Assembly (NCBI GenBank): GCA_904419835.1
Contig: CAJFTA010000013.1
Coordinates: forward strand, 12,646 to 76,645
Length of the DNA: 64,000 nucleotides
From: an uncultured Pseudoflavonifractor sp.
GTDB taxonomy: Bacteria; Bacillota; Clostridia; Oscillospirales; Oscillospiraceae
Direction: 5' to 3'
The position numbers and the translations under genes were made by a program. This document shows, piece after piece, positions 58,655-64,000 of this stretch. The notes under the pieces were generated by a model, which worked only from the letters and a program-made list of their open reading frames with translations, had not been told where the DNA came from and searched no databases. Each line of letters opens with the position of its first letter. The first letter of the stretch is position 1.

Positions 58655-59956
58655 TTGATCCGCAAGCTGAGACTCAAATTCATCCTCACCAACATGGCGC
58701 TGGTCAGCCTGGTGCTGATTGTGGTGTTCGCCGTGCTGATGGTCTCCACCTCCCAGCGCCTGGCCGGGCAGAGCATGGCCGCCATGCGCATGTCCCTGGA
58801 GTGGAGCGACGGCCGGGAACCGCCCCGCTTCGAGTTTTCTCCCCCCGGCGACATCATCCCGGAAAGGTGGGACGACCGGGGCAGGGACTCCGTCCGCCAG
58901 GTCATGATGATCCCCGTCTTCTGTGTCTCCCTGACGGAGGATGGTCAGGTGGACGCCGTCTACTCCCAGGAGAGCGTGTCCGTGTCCGACGAGGTGCTGG
59001 AGGAGGCCGTCTCCCAGGCTCTGGCCTCCGGCGCCCGCGAGGGGGTGCTGAACAGGCTGGGGCTGCGCTACCTGGTGGAGACCAGCCCGGAGGGCGAAAC
59101 CCGCATCGCCTTTGCCGACCGGAGCTGGGAGCGGCAGAATCTCCAGGGCCTGCTGCTCACCTCCCTGCTGGTGGGCGTGGGGGCGCTGCTGGGTTTCTTC
59201 CTCATCAGCCTGTTCCTCTCCAGGCTGGCCACCCGGCCGGTAGCCAAGGCCTGGGAGCAGCAGCGCCAGTTTGTGGCCGACGCCTCCCACGAGCTGAAGA
59301 CCCCCCTCACCGTGATTCTGGCCAACTCCGGCATCCTCCTCTCCCACAGGGAGGATACCGTGGCCGCCCAGGCCAAGTGGGTTGAGTACATCCAGGAGGA
59401 GGCCCGGCGGATGAAGGGCCTGGTGGAGGACATGCTCTTCCTGGCCAAGAGCGACGCCGCGCGGCTGTCCGCCACCCGGCTGCCGGTGGACATGAGCGAG
59501 CTGACCGAGGGCTGCCTGCTGCCCTTTGAGTCGGTGGCCTTTGAGGCGGGCGTCACGCTGGGGAGCGACATCCGCCCCGGGCTGTGCGTCAGCGGCGATG
59601 AGGGCCAGCTGCGGCGCCTGGTATACATTCTGCTGGACAACGCCTGCAAGTATGCCGGCGCGGGCGGCGCCGTGTCGGTCACCCTCGGCCGCACCGCCGA
59701 CCGCCTGCGGCTCACCGTGCGCAACACCGGGCCGGCCATCCCGCCGGAACATCTGGAGCACCTCTTTGAGCGCTTCTACCGCTCCGACAGCGCCCGTACC
59801 CGGGAGGCCGGGGGCTACGGGCTGGGCCTTGCCATCGCCAAGGCCATCGTCCAGTCCCACCGGGGACAGATATCCGTGGCCAGCAGTGAGGCGGAGGGCA
59901 CGGTTTTCACCGTTCTGCTCCCCCAGGGCAAGCGCCAGTTGTCTTTTTGGGGGTAA
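58655..59956 (+). CDS. HisKA-type sensor histidine kinase
   Basis: 433-aa kinase. Two transmembrane helices (about 12-32 and 165-188) flank an extracytosolic sensor of about 130 aa; then the H-box FVADASHELKTPLT with His212, N-box LLDNACKYAG, and G-box GGYGLGLAIAKAI. The start is TTG 58655; no ATG is available upstream of the first helix. The sensor carries no known domain. It follows the regulator by 52 nt. Confidence 0.9.
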   Translation: MIRKLRLKFILTNMALVSLVLIVVFAVLMVSTSQRLAGQSMAAMRMSLEWSDGREPPRFEFSPPGDIIPERWDDRGRDSVRQVMMIPVFCVSLTEDGQVDAVYSQESVSVSDEVLEEAVSQALASGAREGVLNRLGLRYLVETSPEGETRIAFADRSWERQNLQGLLLTSLLVGVGALLGFFLISLFLSRLATRPVAKAWEQQRQFVADASHELKTPLTVILANSGILLSHREDTVAAQAKWVEYIQEEARRMKGLVEDMLFLAKSDAARLSATRLPVDMSELTEGCLLPFESVAFEAGVTLGSDIRPGLCVSGDEGQLRRLVYILLDNACKYAGAGGAVSVTLGRTADRLRLTVRNTGPAIPPEHLEHLFERFYRSDSARTREAGGYGLGLAIAKAIVQSHRGQISVASSEAEGTVFTVLLPQGKRQLSFWG

Positions 59957-59972
59957 CGTTTCTCCTTGCAGC

Positions 59973-60222
59973 AAAACAGCGTTCCGATCCGGCCAAGCCG
60001 GGTTCGGAACGCTGTTCAGCCTGTCGGAAAGCCCTTCCGACAGGCTGCCGTACTTTTTCAAGCCTTTCAAAAGCTTGAAAAAGTGGTTTGATTCCACGCG
60101 AAAGACAACCCTGACGGTTTTCTTTCACACTATCTTTCCCTCCGAAACTTCGAGTCCCATAGTTTATCGGCAGACTCAAAAACAGCGTTCCGATCCGGCC
60201 AAGCCGGGTTCGGAACGCTGTT
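59973..60222. repeat. hairpin-rich element C, between the kinase and MATE genes
   Basis: Two perfect 44-bp copies (59973-60016 and 60179-60222), each a long hairpin with a 13-bp outer stem (AACAGCGTTCCGA and complement) and an inner CCGGC/GCCGG, bound about 160 nt. Inside are three more hairpins: 60018-60048 (CAGCCTGTCGGAA and complement), 60051-60084 (ACTTTTTCAAGC and complement), and GAAAGACAACC/GGTTTTCTTTC around 60100-60126. The second copy is followed by TTTTCTTCTC and can terminate transcription. Reading the minus strand, GACAGGCTG abuts the first copy, as in elements A and B. Confidence 0.75.
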
Positions 60223-60358
60223 TTCTTCTCTTCTCGGTTCTCAGTGCCTTTCATGCCGGCGCTGCTGCTCTCTCCTTCGCGGCGTGCCGTTCTCCGGTCG
60301 CAAAAGAAGAGTTCGCGTCCGGATCTATGATATATTTCAACACATTTTCCCATTAAAA

Positions 60359-61777
60359 TCAGCCGCCGGATTTGACGTCCCCCAGCCTGCGCAAATCCTC
60401 CATTCTTCCGGCAATCATTTTGGGGAAGGACAGCAGGAACAGCACGGCGGTCACAGCGGCGCAGAGCACGTCGCACACCGGCTCGGCATAGAAGGCCGCG
60501 TCGGCGGACAGCAGGGCGGGAAAGAGCACCGTCCCGGCCAGGAAGGTGGCCTTGCGGAACAGGGAGCAGAACAGGGCCAGGCGCAGGTGGCCCATGGCGG
60601 TGACCTCGTCCACCAGGGTGTATTGCACCGCCAGGGGGATAATGCCGAAGGTGTACACCTTAATATACCCCACCGTCCGGGCCATCAGGGCGGCGTCCGC
60701 CGTGAAGAGGCGGACAAACAGAGGCGAGAGGGTGTAGGTAAAGACGGTCATCAGGGCGGTAAAGGCCAGGCACAGGGCGCAGATATAGCGGATGGCTCTC
60801 TTAATCCGGTCAGGCTGTCCGGCGCCGTAGTTGAAGCTGACCACGCTCTGGCAGCCGCCGGTGATGCCGCCCATGGGCATGGTGATGATGCACATGTAGC
60901 TCTGGACGATGGTGGCGCAGGTGACCAGAATGTCCCCCTCCCCCGGCCCGCCGTACCGCTGGAGCACGGCGTTGAGGACAATGAGGAGCACGCTGTCCGT
61001 GGCGATGATCAGGAAGGGCGTCAGGCCGAAGCTGGCGATGCGCCCGATGATCCTCCACTGGAAGCCGCCCCACCCCAGCCGCACCGGCATGGACTTCCGC
61101 CGCAGGAAGAAGAGCACCAGGCCGCAGGAGCACATCTGGGAGATGACGGTGGCGATGGCCGCCCCCGCCACATCCAGTCCCAGCAGGTAGATAAAAACCG
61201 GGTCCAGGATGATATTCATCACCGCGCCCACCAGAACGGTGAGCATGCCCAGCCCGGAGCGGCCCTGGCAGATGAGGAAGCTGTTCATGCCCGTGGCCAT
61301 GAGGGCGAAGAAGGTCCCGGCGGTATAGATGGTCAGGTAGGTGTTGGCGTAGGGAAAGGTGGCCTCGCTGGCGCCGAAGCACATGAGCAGCGGCTCCCGC
61401 AGCAGCAGAAACAGGGCGGTGAGCGCCCCTGAGAGCACCGTCAGCATCAGGAAGCCGTTGTTGAGCACCCGCTGGGCCTCCTCCCGGTTCCCCTCCCCCA
61501 TGCGCATGGCCAGGTTGGGGGCGCCGCCCAGGCCAACCAGGGTGGCGAAGGAGGACAGCAGGGTTACAATAGGCCCGCACACCCCCACGCCCGCCAGGGC
61601 CACGGTGCCTATTTCAGGAATATTGCCGATGTACATCCGATCCACGATGCTGTACAGTACGCTGACCAGCTGGGCCAGCATGGTGGGGATGGCCAGGCGA
61701 AGGATCAGGGGACCAATGGGGTCCTTCCCCAAATCGTTCTTGTGTCGCACGCTATCTCTCTCCTTTATATCGCTCAT
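60359..61777 (-). CDS. MATE-family efflux transporter
   Basis: 472-aa transporter with twelve helices in two bundles, of the MATE/DinF type that exports drugs using Na+ or H+. Typical blocks: LVSVLYSIVDRMYIGNI, GVGVCGPIV, and the second-half MPMGGITGGCQSVVSFNYGAGQPDRI. The C-terminus stays in the cytosol. It has no obvious operon partner; element C lies after it and serves as a likely terminator. Confidence 0.92.
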   Translation of the reverse strand: MSDIKERDSVRHKNDLGKDPIGPLILRLAIPTMLAQLVSVLYSIVDRMYIGNIPEIGTVALAGVGVCGPIVTLLSSFATLVGLGGAPNLAMRMGEGNREEAQRVLNNGFLMLTVLSGALTALFLLLREPLLMCFGASEATFPYANTYLTIYTAGTFFALMATGMNSFLICQGRSGLGMLTVLVGAVMNIILDPVFIYLLGLDVAGAAIATVISQMCSCGLVLFFLRRKSMPVRLGWGGFQWRIIGRIASFGLTPFLIIATDSVLLIVLNAVLQRYGGPGEGDILVTCATIVQSYMCIITMPMGGITGGCQSVVSFNYGAGQPDRIKRAIRYICALCLAFTALMTVFTYTLSPLFVRLFTADAALMARTVGYIKVYTFGIIPLAVQYTLVDEVTAMGHLRLALFCSLFRKATFLAGTVLFPALLSADAAFYAEPVCDVLCAAVTAVLFLLSFPKMIAGRMEDLRRLGDVKSGG

Positions 61778-61903
61778 GCAAACTCATTCCGGCCCATTAT
61801 AGCCGATCTGTTCCCCGCCGTAAAGGGGCTTGCGCCCTATTATTCCCCCACTGCTCCGCCGCATTTTTCTTCCCGGCACTCCTCTGCTGATTTTTCTCAT
61901 TTT

Positions 61904-61930
61904 TTAGCACTCTATTTTATTGAGTGCTAA
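61904..61930. promoter_or_regulatory. CIRCE element (HrcA operator)
   Basis: TTAGCACTC (61904-61912), 9-nt spacer, GAGTGCTAA (61922-61930): a perfect CIRCE inverted repeat. It lies in the 377-nt gap before hsp20, with a candidate TTTACA...TGTATA promoter just downstream. HrcA repression released by heat is expected. Nothing else gene-like is seen in the gap. Confidence 0.9.
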
Positions 61931-62154
61931 TGTTTACAATTTAGACATAATTTATTGTATATTTGTTCACAGTCCGGCAGTATACTAAGCTCAGAAAAAG
62001 AGATAGAGAGGTTGAATAAATCAGAGTTCAGCCCTCTGAAAGGGGATTTGCAACATGCGTGATCGCCGTGATTAGCAGAGTGATTGTTAGACTGCCAGAG
62101 TCCCGTGGTTCACAAAAACAGAATTTTAAATCCAAATCCAAAGGAGAGATTTCT

Positions 62155-62583
62155 ATGTTTGGCATGCTTCCTTTTGAGCGCAGCAACGACAACCTGTTCG
62201 ATACATTTGATAACTTCGCCCGCGATTTCTTCCGCAGCAGCAACGCCTCTCTGCCCGCCTTCCGCACCGACATCCGTGAGGTCAACGACAAGTACGTGCT
62301 GGAGGCCGAGCTGCCCGGCTTCAACAAGGAGGACATCTCCCTGGACGTGAAGGACGGCATCCTCACCATCACCGCCGAGCACAAGGAGAGCAGCGACCAG
62401 AAGGACGAGAAGGGCAACTACCTGCGCCGTGAGCGCCGCTATGGTTCCTTCTCCCGTTCCTTTGACATCACCGGCATCGACGAGGCCGGCATCACCGCCG
62501 CCTACAACAACGGGGTGCTGGAGCTGAACCTGCCCAAGGCCCAGCCCACGGTCCCCGAGGCCCGGAGAATCGCCATCGAGTAA
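62155..62583 (+). CDS. small heat-shock protein Hsp20
   Basis: 142-aa alpha-crystallin-domain chaperone that holds unfolding proteins. The N-terminal arm (MLPFERSNDNLFDTFDNFARDFF) is followed by the domain (DIREVNDKYVLEAELPGFNKEDISLDVKDG...NNGVLELNLPKA) and a short IAI-type C-terminal tail. ATG 62155 follows AAAGGAGA. The CIRCE element upstream puts it under HrcA; clpB follows on the same strand. Confidence 0.92.
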   Translation: MFGMLPFERSNDNLFDTFDNFARDFFRSSNASLPAFRTDIREVNDKYVLEAELPGFNKEDISLDVKDGILTITAEHKESSDQKDEKGNYLRRERRYGSFSRSFDITGIDEAGITAAYNNGVLELNLPKAQPTVPEARRIAIE

Positions 62584-62594
62584 CGGTAAGCCGC

Positions 62595-62626
62595 GGGAGC
62601 CGGTCAGCCTTGGCTGACCGGCTCCC
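62595..62626 (+). terminator. intrinsic terminator of hsp20
   Basis: Arms GGGAGCCGGTCAGCC (62595-62609) and complement (62612-62626) with loop TT, then TTTCTTC. Shared with the end of the convergent small gene. Confidence 0.85.
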
Positions 62627-62816
62627 TTTCTTCTCCCCGCCCCTTCCATTTGGGACAGACGCCATCAGGCTGCGGATATCTCTGATGCGGTGAGTGACAG
62701 TGTCCGTACCATAGAGGTGAGAACTGTCCTCCGCCCCCCAGCACATAGTGCTGCCGGTAGTGCGCGCAGGTCCCGCAGCATTGCTTTTCTACAATATACT
62801 TCCTGGTTGTCCTCAT
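62604..62816 (-). CDS. small Cys-rich protein
   Basis: 70-aa protein with a CCGTCAHYRQHYV motif, HCHSPHQRYP and CPKWKG: a pattern of Cys and His that could bind zinc or iron. It resembles short zinc-finger proteins of unknown function seen in Clostridia. ATG 62816 has GGAG about 9 nt upstream. It is convergent with hsp20; its last residues overlap the hsp20 terminator. Confidence 0.55.
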   Translation of the reverse strand: MRTTRKYIVEKQCCGTCAHYRQHYVLGGGGQFSPLWYGHCHSPHQRYPQPDGVCPKWKGRGEEREPVSQG

Positions 62817-62889
62817 ATTCAACATCTCCGTCCCGCTGAATCTTCATTTTTTCGCATTATACTGCAATGTTAAAAAAAGTGTGGATTTT

Positions 62890-62905
62890 ACTATCAAATG
62901 ATAGT
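62890..62905 (+). promoter_or_regulatory. palindrome in the clpB leader
   Basis: ACTATC-aaat-GATAGT (16 nt) lies about 80 nt before the clpB start. It is not a CtsR or CIRCE site; the regulator is unknown. Confidence 0.35.
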
Positions 62906-62985
62906 AGGATTACTTTAAGCGGTGTTTTATCCCACCCGCCGCCTATTTCATCAAACCTTATCCCTGAGAGGATGTGACTTATTAT

Positions 62986-64000
62986 ATGAACGCCAACAAA
63001 TATACCCAGAAATCCCTGGAGGCCATCCAGGAGGCCCAGGCCGTGGCCACCGAGTACGGCAACCAGCAGATTGAGCAGGCCCACCTGCTGCTGGCCCTGC
63101 TGGAGACCGAAAACGGCCTGATTCCCCAGCTGCTGACCAAGATGGGCCTGACCGTCCCCTCCTTTGCCGCCGCCGTGAAGAACGAGGTTCAGAAGCTGCC
63201 CCGGGTGTCCGGCTCCGGCCGGGAGCAGGGCAAGATCTACGTGGCCCAGGATGTGGACAAGGTCCTCAACACCGCCGAGTCGGTGGCGGAGTCCATGAAG
63301 GACGAGTTTATCTCGGTGGAGCACCTGCTGCTGGCCCTGGTGGAGTGCGCCAACAGCACCCTGAAGCACCTCTTCCAGACCTACCGCATCACCCGGGAGG
63401 GCATTCTTCAGGCCCTCTCCTCCATCCGGGGCAACCAGCGGGTCACCAGCGACAACCCGGAGGAGACCTACGACGCGCTGAAGAAGTACGGCTCCGACCT
63501 GGTGGAGCGGGCCCGGCAGAACAAGCTGGACCCGGTCATCGGCCGTGACGACGAGATCCGCAACGTCATCCGCATCCTCAGCCGCAAGACCAAGAACAAC
63601 CCCGTCCTCATCGGCGAGCCCGGCGTGGGCAAAACCGCCATCGCCGAGGGGCTGGCCCAGCGTATCGTCAAGGGCGACGTGCCCGGCAGCCTGAAGGACA
63701 AGACCATCTTCGCCCTGGATATGGGCGCCCTGATCGCCGGCGCCAAGTACCGGGGCGAGTTTGAGGAGCGGCTGAAGGCCGTCCTCAACGAGGTGAAGAA
63801 GAGCGAGGGCAAAATCCTCCTCTTCATCGACGAGCTGCACACCATCGTGGGCGCCGGCAAGACCGAGGGCGCCATGGACGCGGGCAACCTGCTCAAGCCC
63901 CTGCTGGCCCGGGGCGAGCTCCACTGCATCGGCGCCACCACCCTCAACGAGTACCGCCAGTATATCGAGAAGGACGCCGCCCTGGAGCGGCGGTTCCAGC
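62986..64000 (+). CDS. clpB: ClpB disaggregase (N-terminal part, cut by window end)
   Basis: First 338 residues of a ClpB/Hsp104 chaperone that unfolds aggregated proteins with DnaK. Clp N-domain repeats (QEAQAVATEYGNQQIEQAHLLL and VAESMKDEFISVEHLLLAL), then the first AAA+ domain: Walker A GEPGVGKTAIAEG near residue 210 and Walker B LLFIDELH near 279. Open to the right edge. ATG 62986 was chosen; GAGAGG upstream has long spacing (about 14 nt). It is next to hsp20, forming a heat-shock cluster. Confidence 0.92.
   Translation, partial: MNANKYTQKSLEAIQEAQAVATEYGNQQIEQAHLLLALLETENGLIPQLLTKMGLTVPSFAAAVKNEVQKLPRVSGSGREQGKIYVAQDVDKVLNTAESVAESMKDEFISVEHLLLALVECANSTLKHLFQTYRITREGILQALSSIRGNQRVTSDNPEETYDALKKYGSDLVERARQNKLDPVIGRDDEIRNVIRILSRKTKNNPVLIGEPGVGKTAIAEGLAQRIVKGDVPGSLKDKTIFALDMGALIAGAKYRGEFEERLKAVLNEVKKSEGKILLFIDELHTIVGAGKTEGAMDAGNLLKPLLARGELHCIGATTLNEYRQYIEKDAALERRFQ

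Noticed and set aside
59973..60222. Short CRISPR array from paired repeats in elements A, B and C
   Set aside because: Only two copies per site, repeats are self-complementary hairpins of differing length, and spacing varies; no cas genes are present.

Overview
The window is GC-rich chromosomal DNA, most likely from an anaerobic, spore-forming Firmicute of the Oscillospiraceae type (Flavonifractor/Pseudoflavonifractor-like). This is an inference from the spoIIAA-spoIIAB-sigF operon, two T-box leaders, the murB-rapZ-yvcK-whiA-dnaE block, a CIRCE element, LytTR/GHKL signalling and Shine-Dalgarno-led genes of GC-rich codon use. I see no tRNA, rRNA, transposase, integrase or CRISPR array. About 50 genes are supported. 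The clpB gene runs off the right edge.

Layout. 0.1-8.4 kb: a hemolysin III membrane protein; a translationally coupled operon with a peptide-deformylase-like protein between two TIGR04076 paralogues; a MATE-like transporter; a VWA protein whose Shine-Dalgarno sequence lies inside a long hairpin; a broken Vat/CatB-type acetyltransferase; a DUF2200 and macro-domain pair; a small coiled-coil-like protein; and a Gly-Pro-Thr collagen-like protein. 8.4-11.1 kb: an EF-G/TetM-like GTPase fused to a C-terminal Rae1/YacP-like NYN nuclease domain. 11.2-17.5 kb: a secreted lichenase-type GH16 lipoprotein and a membrane-anchored, circularly permuted GH3 enzyme, next to a GHKL/LytTR two-component pair. 17.6-19.2 kb: a GT2 glycosyltransferase and an XRE repressor, divergent from a small unknown gene, with palindromic TATAGC operators placed inside both promoters. 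19.2-22.4 kb: the spoIIA operon, unusually split by a 320-bp hairpin-rich element, then a lipoprotein.

22.6-32.8 kb: valS with a GUG-specifier T-box and a small palindromic in-frame insertion; small proteins; an SLC13-type permease; and a trpXYZ-type ABC importer behind a UGG (Trp) T-box and a consensus promoter; then a DMT permease and a HAD hydrolase. 32.9-48.4 kb, mostly on the minus strand: pcrA, aldehyde dehydrogenase, cardiolipin synthase (apparent ACG start), dnaE, whiA, yvcK, rapZ, murB, an mreB homologue, comF and a ribbon-helix-helix protein. 48.5-51.8 kb: recD2 and two membrane proteins. 51.9-60 kb: an SLH-domain surface protein in one operon with a MacAB-like export system, divergent from an OmpR-type two-component system. 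60-64 kb: MATE efflux, a CIRCE-associated hsp20, a Cys-rich small protein and clpB.

The most interesting signals are the GTPase-nuclease fusion; three intergenic elements (20.3, 46.1 and 60.0 kb) sharing one architecture (identical hairpin repeats bounding inner hairpins, with a GACAGSCTG motif abutting one repeat); the mirrored XRE operators; and the palindromic insertion in valS. No database search was run. All family calls come from reading motifs.
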